A stretch of DNA of 16,909 nt from an uncultured Sulfurovum sp. (GCA_947313765.1 CAMZNQ010000107.1:1-16909), one strand, 5' to 3'. Counted from the stretch's first letter, positions 1 to 7,730 are shown. Translations and numbers: made by a program. Notes: generated from the letters alone by a model not told the origin.

Positions 1-35
1 AGTTAAATCCTTTTAAAAATCTATAAATAATGTTT

Positions 36-64
36 ATTATAGTGATAAAATATTTAATAGTCAA
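36..64 (-). promoter_or_regulatory. Strong sigma70-type promoter facing left off the window
   Basis: Read on the minus strand, TTGACT (59-64) and TATAAT (36-41) are separated by exactly 17 bases, a near-consensus sigma70 promoter. Further downstream, at about positions 7-15, the minus strand reads AAAAGGATT, a good ribosome binding site whose spacing would place a start codon just beyond position 1. Both signals agree that a minus-strand gene begins immediately left of the window, with a leader of roughly 30 bases. The gene itself is not visible, so its identity is unknown. Confidence 0.7.
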
Positions 65-90
65 ATAATATGTCAAATTGTCATATTATT
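64..90. promoter_or_regulatory. 27-bp operator-like palindrome upstream of the leftward promoter
   Basis: Perfect 9-base arms AATAATATG (64-72) and CATATTATT (82-90) flank a 9-base centre. The palindrome abuts, and by one base overlaps, the -35 element of the leftward promoter. That position is typical of a dimeric activator, or of a repressor at the promoter edge. The regulator is not identifiable from sequence. The arms are AT-only apart from one G/C pair, so chance in AT-rich DNA cannot be excluded. Confidence 0.45.
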
Positions 91-195
91 ACTCTTTTCA
101 CTCATATATTATATCTTATTATTGATTTTAGTATGATGTTAAAAGATTATTAAGCCTTTCGGCAAAAACACAATTTTATGTAAGTTTGGTTTTGT

Positions 196-215
196 GGTGC
201 AATAGCAATTGCACC
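196..215. repeat. REP-like short palindrome downstream of moaA
   Basis: GGTGCAAT (196-203) and ATTGCACC (208-215) form a perfect 8-bp stem around a 4-base loop, followed by CTAC. The GGTGC...GCACCCTAC framework resembles dispersed REP-like palindromes found in many bacterial genomes. Only one copy is visible here, so its repeat nature is inferred. No T-run follows on either strand, so it is not a classical intrinsic terminator, although it lies just past the moaA stop. The rest of 91-242 holds nothing else I can support. Confidence 0.4.
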
Positions 216-242
216 CTACAAATTATTTAAACTATATGCTCC

Positions 243-1220
243 TTACCCACCAGTCTCATAGAATGCTCGTTCTGAAATCTCTTTAGAACTATCTACAGAT
301 TCATCCATCCAACGGTTCTCTTTTGGTTTATCTCTCAATACAGTAGCTAAAACTTGACTTGCTCCCTCTATGTCTCCTGCTTTTACAGCTTTTGCAATGC
401 TTAATGCTTCATCAAAATATAGACATGGAATTAACATACCCTCAGCAGTTAGTCTAATACGGTTACAACTCTCACAAAAATCATGTTTATGTGGGTCAAT
501 GAGTCCAAACTCATAACTCTCATCAAGAAGGTAGTTAAATGATGGACTAGCACCCTCTCTACCCAATGTTCTTATGGTGTGTCCCTCTTTTACTTTTGAG
601 AGAATCTCTCTTCCGTGCATACCTTTTAAGCTCTCTACTGCATGACGATTTTCCATATATTCAATAAATCTTACTTTAATATTTCTCTCTCTACAATATT
701 TGATAATATCTAAAATTTCACCATCGTTAATCCCTTTTAAAGGAACCATATTAATCTTTACACCAAGTCCAACCTCTAAGGCTGTATCTATCCCTTTAAG
801 GACTTTCTCTAAAACATCTTTTTGGGCAATCTGTTGAGCAACTTCTGGTTTAAGTGAGTCTAATGATATATTTAATCTTTTTAGACCTGCATCTTTTAAT
901 CTTTGTGCTGTTTGAGAAAGAAGATAGGCATTGGTGGTTAAGGCTAAGTCAATATCTGGTTTATAGTCATGAATCATCTTTATAAAACTATCTAAATCCT
1001 CACGCAATAGAGGCTCTCCACCTGTAATGCGAATCTTATTTACACCCTCATCTATGGCTACTTTTATAAATAAAAACAGCTCTTCAAAAGAGAGCAGATT
1101 CTCTTTTGGAACCCAAGAAAAAGGCTTCTCAGGCATACAGTATTGACATCTAAAGTTACATCTCTCTGTAACTGAAACTCTAAGGTAATTTACGGTTCTA
1201 CCGTGTCCATCTATAAGCAT
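243..1220 (-). CDS. moaA: GTP 3',8-cyclase MoaA (molybdenum cofactor synthesis)
   Basis: Radical SAM enzyme that rearranges GTP into 3',8-cyclo-7,8-dihydro-GTP, the first step of molybdopterin synthesis, in the cytoplasm; MoaC completes the step to cPMP. The N-terminal CxxxCxxC motif (C21, C25, C28) binds the SAM [4Fe-4S] cluster, and ITGGEPLLR follows near residue 65. A second cluster is held by C249, C252 and C266 in [11 protein letters not shown]...PC, the site that binds GTP. The protein ends in the Gly-Gly tail typical and functionally important in MoaA. At 325 aa it is full length. A GGGA ribosome site lies 6 bases before the ATG. It lies 65 bases downstream of the isomerase gene on the same strand and may be read through from it. 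No other molybdopterin gene is in view. Confidence 0.96.
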   Translation of the reverse strand: MLIDGHGRTVNYLRVSVTERCNFRCQYCMPEKPFSWVPKENLLSFEELFLFIKVAIDEGVNKIRITGGEPLLREDLDSFIKMIHDYKPDIDLALTTNAYLLSQTAQRLKDAGLKRLNISLDSLKPEVAQQIAQKDVLEKVLKGIDTALEVGLGVKINMVPLKGINDGEILDIIKYCRERNIKVRFIEYMENRHAVESLKGMHGREILSKVKEGHTIRTLGREGASPSFNYLLDESYEFGLIDPHKHDFCESCNRIRLTAEGMLIPCLYFDEALSIAKAVKAGDIEGASQVLATVLRDKPKENRWMDESVDSSKEISERAFYETGG

Positions 1221-1285
1221 ATTATTCCCATTTATTATCTTTTTGCTTAGATTAACTAAAAGTGAATAAGAGTTAGATGATGTGC

Positions 1286-2509
1286 TTATAAATTTTCTAA
1301 TTTATCTTTTAAAATTATCTTACCTGATTCAACTCCTGGTTGGTCGTATGTATTAACATCTAACAGTTCTCCAACCAAAGAGGTAAGAAGTTCATAGTAG
1401 TATATTAACGAACCAATACTCTTTGCATCTACATTAGGTAAGATAATCTCATCTATTGGAATATCTTTCTCATTTTGAAGAGCCTCCATAACAGAATCAC
1501 TCTGCATAGTGAGTAGTTTATGAAAAGAGATACCATTTAAAATATCTAAACTCTCTAAATGTCTTAATGTAATATTTGGAATATATAGTTTATGTTCAAA
1601 TGAGTTTAATTTAATAAATGTAATCGATTTATCTCTTGTTCCCTCCATAATCAGTTGAAGAAAAGAGTGTTGGTCTTTTGGCCCAATCAATCCAATAGGC
1701 GTTAGCCCAACATTAAAAGAGGAGTTACGCTGTTTTTTTCCTAAACTCTCTCCCCAAAGTTGAACATACCACTGTGTAAAATAGTTTAGAGTTTCGGAGT
1801 ATGCAAAGATACAGTTCATATTGTATCTATTTTGATTTTTAGCATAGAAGAGTGCTTTATCAAGAAGAACGTCTTTAAATTTACCATCATTAAAGAATGA
1901 GTTACAAACCTCATCAGCCCCCTTTAATAGAGCCTCTATATCAATACCAGATAGAGCTAAAGGGACTAAACCTACAACTGATAATACAGAAAATCTACCT
2001 CCTACACTATTTGGAAGATATAGAACTTTAGAGCCTATATCTTTAGCAAATTTTTCAAGATTTGAACCTCTATCTGTAATGAAAGTGTATGAGTTACTAT
2101 CTTGATTTGAAGCATATATATATTTAAAGATAGATATGGTCTCAACTGTTCCACCAGATTTAGATATTACTAAAAAATGTGTCTTATTCATATTAATATC
2201 TTTTAAGTTACTTGCAATATTTAGAGGGTCTGTACTCTCAAAAAATATGAGATTTCTCTTTAGCTTCTCCATAGGCTCTAAAAATTTATATATCGCTTTT
2301 GCACCTAAAGAGCTTCCTCCAATACCAAGAACAACAATAGTCTCAATCTTATCATCAAAACTATCTCTAAACTCTAAAATAGGTTCTATATTCTGCTTTG
2401 GTAAGCTGTAGTAACCAATGTGGTCTCTCTCTCTCTCTATTTTCAATAGTAATCTTATCTTATCTTCATATAGTCTATCTAATCGTTCAAAAAATAGTCT
2501 ATTTTCCAT
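1286..2509 (-). CDS. pgi: Glucose-6-phosphate isomerase
   Basis: Interconverts glucose-6-phosphate and fructose-6-phosphate in the cytoplasm. Family motifs appear in order: GIGGSS (62-67), SKSGGTVET (116-124, sugar-phosphate binding), the signature [12 protein letters not shown] (169-180), WGESLGK with catalytic E254, catalytic-type H281 in HSF, and QPGVESGK (390-397) with the C-terminal lysine K397. At 407 aa it belongs to the short bacterial form, against about 550 aa in E. coli; all catalytic landmarks remain. It starts one base after the phosphohexomutase stop, so the two are almost certainly one transcript, linking glucose-1-phosphate, glucose-6-phosphate and fructose-6-phosphate. Codons 25-28 contain a (GA)n dinucleotide run, described separately. 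Confidence 0.95.
   Translation of the reverse strand: MENRLFFERLDRLYEDKIRLLLKIERERDHIGYYSLPKQNIEPILEFRDSFDDKIETIVVLGIGGSSLGAKAIYKFLEPMEKLKRNLIFFESTDPLNIASNLKDINMNKTHFLVISKSGGTVETISIFKYIYASNQDSNSYTFITDRGSNLEKFAKDIGSKVLYLPNSVGGRFSVLSVVGLVPLALSGIDIEALLKGADEVCNSFFNDGKFKDVLLDKALFYAKNQNRYNMNCIFAYSETLNYFTQWYVQLWGESLGKKQRNSSFNVGLTPIGLIGPKDQHSFLQLIMEGTRDKSITFIKLNSFEHKLYIPNITLRHLESLDILNGISFHKLLTMQSDSVMEALQNEKDIPIDEIILPNVDAKSIGSLIYYYELLTSLVGELLDVNTYDQPGVESGKIILKDKLENL
2424..2438. repeat. (TC)7 dinucleotide run inside the 5' part of pgi
   Basis: Seven TC units plus a final T on the plus strand, read as GA repeats in pgi, where they encode Glu-Arg-Glu-Arg at residues 25-28. Dinucleotide runs are prone to slipped-strand mispairing, and a change of one unit would frameshift pgi early. 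The run is short for a switching locus and may only reflect codon choice. Confidence 0.6.
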
Positions 2510-2510
2510 A

Positions 2511-3878
2511 TTAAATCTTCTCTTTTGCTTTTAAGATTAAACCATTAACTGCCTCTTGATACTCTTTAGCTAAACTCTCATCTGTAGATTCAAAACGTGT
2601 AACTAACACAGGTGTTGTGTTACTAGCACGAACTAAACCCCAACCTTTCTCAAAATTTATACGAACACCATCAATATCAATAATATTTTTAATCTTAGGA
2701 AAATCTTTAGATGGATTTTTAAGTAGTTTTTTTACCATATCTATTATTTTAAACTTCTCACTCTCTGTAGTCTCTACCTTTATCTCCTCTGTTGAAAAGA
2801 CTTTAGGTAGAGAATCTATCTCTCTATCTAAATCTATGCCATCATGAATTAGCTCTAACATTCTAAGTGTAGCATAGATTGCATCATCATAACCAAAATA
2901 ACGATGTTTAAAGAAGATATGTCCACTAACTTCACAAGCTAAATCAGCATTTGTCTCTCTCATTTTTACTTTCAAATTAGAGTGACCAGTCTTATACATA
3001 ATAGCTTTTGCACCACGACGCTCTAGCTCATCATACATAACTTGTGAACATTTTACCTCGCCAATAACAGTTGGATTTTCCATCTTCATAGCATAAAGCA
3101 GAGCCATTTGGTCACCTTTAATATTATGCTTATGGGTAAGAACAGCTATCCTATCTGCATCTCCATCATAAGCAAAAGCAATATCTCCTCTATCTTCTAA
3201 AACCTTTTTGACATCTACCAAATTAGCCTCAACAGATGGGTCTGGGTGGTGATTTGGAAATGTACCATCTGGTTTCATATATAGACCAATATAGTCTAAA
3301 TCTAAACCATTAAAAATATCAGATATAACAGTATCAGCCACACCGTTACCACAATCTACTATTATCTTTTTATCCATTGATTTTAAATGAGAAAAGCTAT
3401 CTAACATGTAGTTAATATATGGAGTTTTAACATCAATAATGGTTGATGTTCTATTATTTGGTATCTCAATATCTCTATTTGCAATAATCTCATCCCCTAA
3501 GCTATATATATCGTCTCCAAAGAAAGGAGCTTTATCCATAGTAATTTTAAATCCATTATATTCACTTGGATTGTGAGAACCTGTAATCATAATAGAAGCA
3601 TCTGTTGATACTCCATTATGCTCTATATAGTTTGAAAAGTAGTTAACTGGTGTTGCTACCATCCCCATATTTAATACTATACACCCCGCATGGTTTAGAC
3701 CAGAAGTTAAGTAATCACAAAGTAGAGGAGAGTGAGAACGAGCATCAAATCCAATGGCAACAACTCTATTGCCTTTGACTCTTTGACCTAAAAAATAACC
3801 TATAAGTTTAACACTCTGCTCATTTAACTCTTTTTTAAAAATTCCTCTTATATCATATTCTCTAAATATTGTTTTCAT
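2511..3878 (-). CDS. Phosphomannomutase/phosphoglucomutase (alpha-D-phosphohexomutase)
   Basis: Moves phosphate between C6 and C1 of hexoses (glucose and/or mannose), supplying hexose-1-phosphates for nucleotide sugars and storage polymers. The four landmarks of the phosphohexomutase family are present: ITGSHNP (98-104) with the phosphoserine at S101, the Mg2+ loop DGDADR (238-243), the sugar-specificity loop CEVSGH (315-320) and the phosphate-binding RASNTTP (418-424). Its 455 aa match the AlgC/ManB bacterial PMM/PGM subgroup. The GEVSGH-type loop (here CEVSGH) fits dual glucose/mannose use, but substrate preference cannot be settled from sequence. An AAGG ribosome site sits 6 bases before the ATG. 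It is first in the run mutase-pgi-moaA; 126 bases and a terminator-like hairpin separate it from petC. Confidence 0.93.
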   Translation of the reverse strand: MKTIFREYDIRGIFKKELNEQSVKLIGYFLGQRVKGNRVVAIGFDARSHSPLLCDYLTSGLNHAGCIVLNMGMVATPVNYFSNYIEHNGVSTDASIMITGSHNPSEYNGFKITMDKAPFFGDDIYSLGDEIIANRDIEIPNNRTSTIIDVKTPYINYMLDSFSHLKSMDKKIIVDCGNGVADTVISDIFNGLDLDYIGLYMKPDGTFPNHHPDPSVEANLVDVKKVLEDRGDIAFAYDGDADRIAVLTHKHNIKGDQMALLYAMKMENPTVIGEVKCSQVMYDELERRGAKAIMYKTGHSNLKVKMRETNADLACEVSGHIFFKHRYFGYDDAIYATLRMLELIHDGIDLDREIDSLPKVFSTEEIKVETTESEKFKIIDMVKKLLKNPSKDFPKIKNIIDIDGVRINFEKGWGLVRASNTTPVLVTRFESTDESLAKEYQEAVNGLILKAKEKI

Positions 3879-3939
3879 AGTTTACCTTATATTATTTTAA
3901 TAATAATACAATAAAGTTATTAAATAAAAAGTGGATTGT

Positions 3940-3983
3940 AAAAAAAAGTGAGAAGATGTAGATAGAGTTAAACTCTATCTACA
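3940..3983 (-). terminator. Hairpin terminator of the petABC operon
   Basis: A perfect 12-bp stem (3957-3968 with 3972-3983) closes a 3-base loop about 20 bases after the petC stop. On the minus strand it is followed, after nine bases, by a run of eight T (3940-3947). The stem is AT-rich and the T-run is offset, so efficiency is uncertain, but position and orientation suit the end of petC. A smaller 6-bp hairpin (3991-4007) overlaps the petC stop. Confidence 0.55.
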
Positions 3984-4004
3984 GTAGTTTTAAGATATTA
4001 AATC

Positions 4005-4991
4005 TTAGTGTAAATCTCTCCAAAGAGAGTTTTTCCAAAGATAAGCCAAGATGGTAAATAGGATAAAGAATCCAATTACCCAAGGTCCAGCAATTGCTCT
4101 AGCAGGAGCAGATGGGTCACCTGTCTCTTCTAAGAACTCCTTAACTTTATCCATACCCTCATGGTTCAATCCAGTTCTAGGCATTGCTGTACCAGCCAAT
4201 TGTCCTTGTGGATTCTCTATGAATGTCTCGAAGAAGTGTTCACTTCTAGCTCTAATTATAATAGATAAATCTGGTGGAAGTTTTCCTAAGTAATCAGCTA
4301 AAGCACCTTGCTCTGTTGCCACTTTTTGGTCATATTTCATTCTATCTATATCTTGACCTGTTTTAATGTTTGACTTAGTTTTTGGAATCTCTCCAAGTTG
4401 AGTCATTTTTGCATAACGGTTAGCATGACAACGACCACAAGCCTCTGTAAATGCCTCTTTTGGTGTAACCTCTCCAGCTTTTTTCTCTTTAAGATATGCT
4501 ACAACGTTTGCAATATCTTGTGGAGTAGATACCATAGAGCTAATGCTACCCATTGGGTGGCTCATAGTTCCATTAGGGTATTTATGGTCAACATTTGTAG
4601 CCATAGCAGGGTCTTTAATAAGAGCAATTAAGAAGTTTTTATCATAAATTGCACCTGCATGGTCAAGACTAGGAGGTGTAACACCACCCATATTGGTTGC
4701 ACCATCCATGTGACAACCTGCACACATACCAAAAGTAGCTTCACCAGCAGTTGCATCACCTTTAAGTTTTGCAATCTCTGTAACTTCTGACCAAAATTTC
4801 TTCTTTTTAGCGACTAACGCTTCATCTTTTTTAGCTTCAGCCTCTTCTATGTCAGCTTTACCATCATATACAAGTGCATTACTCTCTACATGTTTATGCA
4901 TTTGAGAGTGAGCAAATGGCTCAACTCCCCAATATAAAACAAGCGTGAAAGCTGCAACAATTCCAAGTATTTTTAACTCTTTATTCATCAT
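4005..4991 (-). CDS. petC: Diheme cytochrome c subunit of the bc1-type complex (PetC)
   Basis: Electron-output subunit of the quinol:cytochrome c oxidoreductase; it takes electrons from the Rieske protein and passes them to periplasmic carriers. Two CxxCH haem motifs are visible (C90-H94 and C185-H189). Candidate axial methionines are M143 or M147 after the first site and M270 in GTAMPRTG for the second. An N-terminal hydrophobic segment (about 8-24) and a C-terminal one (about 303-320) would anchor the periplasmic domain at both ends. This two-haem, class-I-like architecture replaces the monohaem cytochrome c1 of mitochondria and alphaproteobacteria and is known for Campylobacterota. It starts 7 bases after the petB stop with an AAGGAG ribosome site, and is last in petABC. 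Two adjacent ATG codons make the exact first residue uncertain by one. Confidence 0.93.
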   Translation of the reverse strand: MMNKELKILGIVAAFTLVLYWGVEPFAHSQMHKHVESNALVYDGKADIEEAEAKKDEALVAKKKKFWSEVTEIAKLKGDATAGEATFGMCAGCHMDGATNMGGVTPPSLDHAGAIYDKNFLIALIKDPAMATNVDHKYPNGTMSHPMGSISSMVSTPQDIANVVAYLKEKKAGEVTPKEAFTEACGRCHANRYAKMTQLGEIPKTKSNIKTGQDIDRMKYDQKVATEQGALADYLGKLPPDLSIIIRARSEHFFETFIENPQGQLAGTAMPRTGLNHEGMDKVKEFLEETGDPSAPARAIAGPWVIGFFILFTILAYLWKNSLWRDLH

Positions 4992-4998
4992 CTTCTCC

Positions 4999-6213
4999 TT
5001 ACAGCTTTTTTTCTAGTTTGGTAATAATTGGTAGTGAAATCCACAATCCAAAGAACACAATTGCAGAGACTAAACCAATGGTACTCCAAATACCTTCTGG
5101 AGGTAATTTACCCATAAAGGTAAGAACCAACATATCAATCAACATTGCCCAGAACCAAAAGTGGAATAATCCTCTTCTATTTGCAGGTGCAACGTTTGGA
5201 CTTCTATCTAAGAATGGAAGTGTAAAGAAGATAACTTGTGCAATAGCAAATGCAATCAATCCTAAATCTGTTGAGAATGGACGAAGAACTTCATAAGACC
5301 ATAAGAAGTACCACTCTGGGTAGATATGTGTAGGTGTTTTAAGTCCATCTGCTGGGTCAAAGTTAACTGGATCCATTGCAAATTCAAAGTGGTAAAATAC
5401 CAAATAGAAGAATAGAACAAAGTAGACACCCATTACAAATACATCTTTACTTAAGAATACTGGAGAGAATGGAATAACTTTTGACTCTTTAACATTACCC
5501 TCTTTGTATAGTCTAGCAGCCTCATCATAATCAAAATCTTCACCATCTTGGTTGTTAACGTGTGGGATTCTAAGTGTTCCAAAGTGGAATACAATCGCAC
5601 CAATAATAACTAATGGTAAAAGAAGAACATGAAGCATAAAGAATCTGCTTAAGAATGCTTGTGCAGGAACATAATCCCCACGAATCCACTCAACTAAACC
5701 ATCAGCGTGAAGTGAACCACCAGAGAATAGGTTTGTAATAACCATACCAGCCCAGTAACTCATCTGTCCCCAAGGTAACATATATCCTGAGAATGCTTCA
5801 GCAGAGAATACTACAAATAGCAACATACCTGAAATCCAAATAAGCTCTCTACCTTTTTTGTATGAACCGTAGTAGATACCTGTAAACATGTGAATATAGA
5901 TAATAAGGAAAACCAACGATGCACCAACACCATGAACATGTCTCCATAACCAACCGTAGCCAACCTCTGTCATAATAGTGTAGTTTACACTATCAAATGC
6001 CAAATCGGTACTTGGATTGTAATACATCAATAAGAATATACCAGATACCAATAAAATTCCAAATGTAGCTGCAAGTACCATACCCATAGCCCAAAGGAAG
6101 TTAATATTTTTTGGAATCCAATACTCTGTTTGAAGAACTCTTTTTAGTGTCTCAACAGCTAAACGCTGGTCAAGCCACTCGCCAATACTTTTTGCATTTT
6201 CAATTCTTGCCAT
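4999..6213 (-). CDS. petB: Cytochrome b subunit of the bc1-type complex (PetB)
   Basis: Membrane core of the quinol:cytochrome c oxidoreductase, carrying two b haems and both quinone sites. The haem ligand pairs are H94/H108 in one helix (13 residues between) and H195/H210 in another (14 between). The Qo-site PEWY motif is at 299-302. Hydrophobic helices run through about 40-65, 97-115, 127-143, 192-211, 258-276, 315-334, 350-366 and 378-396, giving the eight-helix bc1-type protein in one 404-aa chain, not split as in b6f. The 14-residue spacing of the second pair is, however, the b6-type value. It lies 10 bases after the petA stop, with a strong AAGGGGG ribosome site before the ATG. Confidence 0.95.
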   Translation of the reverse strand: MARIENAKSIGEWLDQRLAVETLKRVLQTEYWIPKNINFLWAMGMVLAATFGILLVSGIFLLMYYNPSTDLAFDSVNYTIMTEVGYGWLWRHVHGVGASLVFLIIYIHMFTGIYYGSYKKGRELIWISGMLLFVVFSAEAFSGYMLPWGQMSYWAGMVITNLFSGGSLHADGLVEWIRGDYVPAQAFLSRFFMLHVLLLPLVIIGAIVFHFGTLRIPHVNNQDGEDFDYDEAARLYKEGNVKESKVIPFSPVFLSKDVFVMGVYFVLFFYLVFYHFEFAMDPVNFDPADGLKTPTHIYPEWYFLWSYEVLRPFSTDLGLIAFAIAQVIFFTLPFLDRSPNVAPANRRGLFHFWFWAMLIDMLVLTFMGKLPPEGIWSTIGLVSAIVFFGLWISLPIITKLEKKL

Positions 6214-6223
6214 TCAATCCCCC

Positions 6224-6748
6224 TTACACTCTCAATGTTGTGCCATCAGCCAACATCTTCTCATATTCAGGACCTGTTACACCCAACGCTATCTTTGTTC
6301 CATTAAGTTTAAATGGAGGAATATCTAGTCCTCTTGGAGGTGGTGCTTTTGTTACCTCAGCAGTTGCATCATACATACCACCATGACAAGCACATAGGAA
6401 GTCTTGTGTATCTGGTCTATAACCAGGAATACAACCTAAATGCGTACAGAGACCAACACAAACCATATAGTGTCCACCATCGACCTCTATAAGTCTCTTT
6501 TTATCATTTTCAGTTGCTTTTGCCATCATCTCTTTTGTCTGTTTTAAGACAAAGATAGGTTTACCTCTCCACTTTTCAGTAACCAGTTCGCCCTCTTTAT
6601 AATCTTTTAAATCGAGGGTTGTAAAACCAGCTGCTTTTACACTTGGAAGTGGGTCCCAAGTCTTCTTCATCGCCATCAATGCACCGATACCACCCAAGGC
6701 AGTAAAACCACCAAGAGCCATACCCATGAAGTCACGTCTATCACTCAT
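6224..6748 (-). CDS. petA: Rieske iron-sulfur subunit of the bc1-type complex (PetA)
   Basis: Carries the [2Fe-2S] cluster that takes the first electron from quinol at the Qo site. Numbered from the chosen ATG, box I CTHLGC is at 101-106 and box II CACHGG at 119-124, giving two Cys and two His ligands and the disulfide pair. The N-terminus has a twin-arginine signal, RRDFMG, followed by a hydrophobic stretch, fitting Tat export with the signal kept as membrane anchor. An upstream ATG at 6752-6754 also opens the frame, but the AAAGGA site overlaps it; the second ATG has ideal spacing, so a 174-aa protein is preferred. Box II ends in Gly where high-potential Rieske proteins have Ser. First gene of petABC. 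Confidence 0.94.
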   Translation of the reverse strand: MSDRRDFMGMALGGFTALGGIGALMAMKKTWDPLPSVKAAGFTTLDLKDYKEGELVTEKWRGKPIFVLKQTKEMMAKATENDKKRLIEVDGGHYMVCVGLCTHLGCIPGYRPDTQDFLCACHGGMYDATAEVTKAPPPRGLDIPPFKLNGTKIALGVTGPEYEKMLADGTTLRV

Positions 6749-6753
6749 AATCA

Positions 6754-6759
6754 TCCTTT
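6754..6759 (-). promoter_or_regulatory. Ribosome binding site that fixes the petA start
   Basis: Minus-strand AAAGGA lies five bases before the ATG at 6746-6748, but overlaps the ATG at 6752-6754. The spacing therefore favours the downstream start and removes two residues from the longest reading frame. Confidence 0.7.
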
Positions 6760-6776
6760 ATAACAAATTTAACTCT

Positions 6777-6782
6777 ATTATA
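6777..6782 (-). promoter_or_regulatory. Putative -10 element for petABC
   Basis: TATAAT on the minus strand about 28 bases before the chosen petA ATG, in the 63-base gap after the upstream gene. No convincing -35 is seen at 16-18 bases. Campylobacterota vegetative promoters often lack a clear -35, so this is plausible but unproven. Confidence 0.4.
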
Positions 6783-6811
6783 TGCCAAAGAGAATTAACT
6801 TATACTATTTT

Positions 6812-7675
6812 TTATAATTTATTTATAATTTTTCTCACAACTGTTTCCTTTCTTTCTACTATTGAATTTTTAATTGAAACACTTTCTAATATCTTCTGTT
6901 CATATTCCTCTTTATTAAATTTATTTATTAAATTAATATTAAGTTTATTTAAAATTTCTCTCTCTTCTACATCTAAAGTATCCATATCTATAAAAATAAC
7001 CTCTCCTCCTGCTACAGATGCTTCAAGTGCTGTTTGAAAAGATGCTGTTACTACACGAGAAGAGGAACATATTAGGTCTATATACTCTTCTGATTCATGT
7101 AGAGTGGTAAATATCTTTTCTAAATCACTCTCATATTTAACATAAAAATAGTGACCTAAAAGTAACTCCATTCCACTATCTTTAAAAAAATCTGCATTAT
7201 TTAAGATAGTTTTATTAGCATCTGAATCACCTAGAAAAAAGAGTGTTCTATCATCTTTTTTATGCTCTTTAAAATATATATCATCTACAACTAAGGAAGA
7301 TATACACTTCTCATCTTGACAATTAAGTTTTAACATTATCTCCCCATGAATAGAGCTATCTTCTCTATGTTCAGCAAATCTAAATACTCTTTTAAAATCT
7401 GAACAATATTTTACCAATCTACCATGGTCATCTTCTGGAGAGTCAATAATGATACAATCTCCTGTTTGAGCTATGGCATCAATATCTTGAATTCCTTCAA
7501 TTGTTACAGATTCATTCACTCCAAATTCACGAGCAACCAACCCTGCTCTAAAATCATTAACTAAAAGCATGGTATCTATCCCCTCTTCTCTTAGTCCATT
7601 TAAAATAACTGTTGCTCTTTTCATTCTATCTAGCCCATATTTATGGCTTGTAAATGCGTAGTAATATAACTTCAT
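6812..7675 (-). CDS. Unrecognised protein, weak resemblance to PseG-like glycosyltransferase fold
   Basis: I do not recognise this 287-aa protein with confidence. It looks soluble: no signal peptide and no transmembrane helix. The first 55 residues (MKLYYYAF..., then GLDRMKRATVIL and a LVNDFRAGLVAREFG segment) recall the opening Rossmann unit of PseG/SpsG-type GT-B proteins, with an Arg-containing helix after a glycine loop. IIIDSPEDD near residue 80 and SRVVTASFQTALEASVAGG near 210 sit where that fold has acidic and nucleotide-binding segments. This is shape-level resemblance only. An AAGG site lies before the ATG, and a candidate promoter lies upstream. It is 63 bases from petA in the same orientation, so it may be read through into petABC, but no respiratory role can be inferred. 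Confidence 0.7.
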   Translation of the reverse strand: MKLYYYAFTSHKYGLDRMKRATVILNGLREEGIDTMLLVNDFRAGLVAREFGVNESVTIEGIQDIDAIAQTGDCIIIDSPEDDHGRLVKYCSDFKRVFRFAEHREDSSIHGEIMLKLNCQDEKCISSLVVDDIYFKEHKKDDRTLFFLGDSDANKTILNNADFFKDSGMELLLGHYFYVKYESDLEKIFTTLHESEEYIDLICSSSRVVTASFQTALEASVAGGEVIFIDMDTLDVEEREILNKLNINLINKFNKEEYEQKILESVSIKNSIVERKETVVRKIINKL

Positions 7676-7701
7676 CTTTTACCTTATCTCTATTTTTTTC
7701 C

Positions 7702-7730
7702 ATTCTAATCTAAATAGATTAAAAAGTCAT
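7702..7730 (-). promoter_or_regulatory. Candidate promoter with palindrome in its spacer
   Basis: Minus-strand ATGACT (7725-7730) and TAGAAT (7702-7707) are 17 bases apart, matching four and five of six consensus bases. The AATCTA-AA-TAGATT palindrome (7707-7720) lies in the spacer and reaches the -10, a classic repressor position. It would drive the unrecognised gene ending at 6812. A consensus TATAAT on the plus strand (7756-7761) is the candidate -10 for the divergent MoxR gene. Confidence 0.4.

Noticed and set aside
151..173. GCC-TTTC-GGC mini hairpin as a moaA terminator
   Set aside because: Stem of only three pairs and no adequate T-run directly after it on the minus strand.
4051..4293. 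Plus-strand open frame opposite petC
   Set aside because: It is antisense to a clear cytochrome c gene, with no ribosome site and no family features; the same reasoning removes similar frames opposite pgi, petB, petA, pstB, tal and phoU.
6726..7037. Plus-strand frame of about 100 codons spanning the petA start and the end of the unrecognised gene
   Set aside because: Low-complexity Ile/Leu/Ser-rich product caused by AT-rich antisense sequence; no ribosome site.
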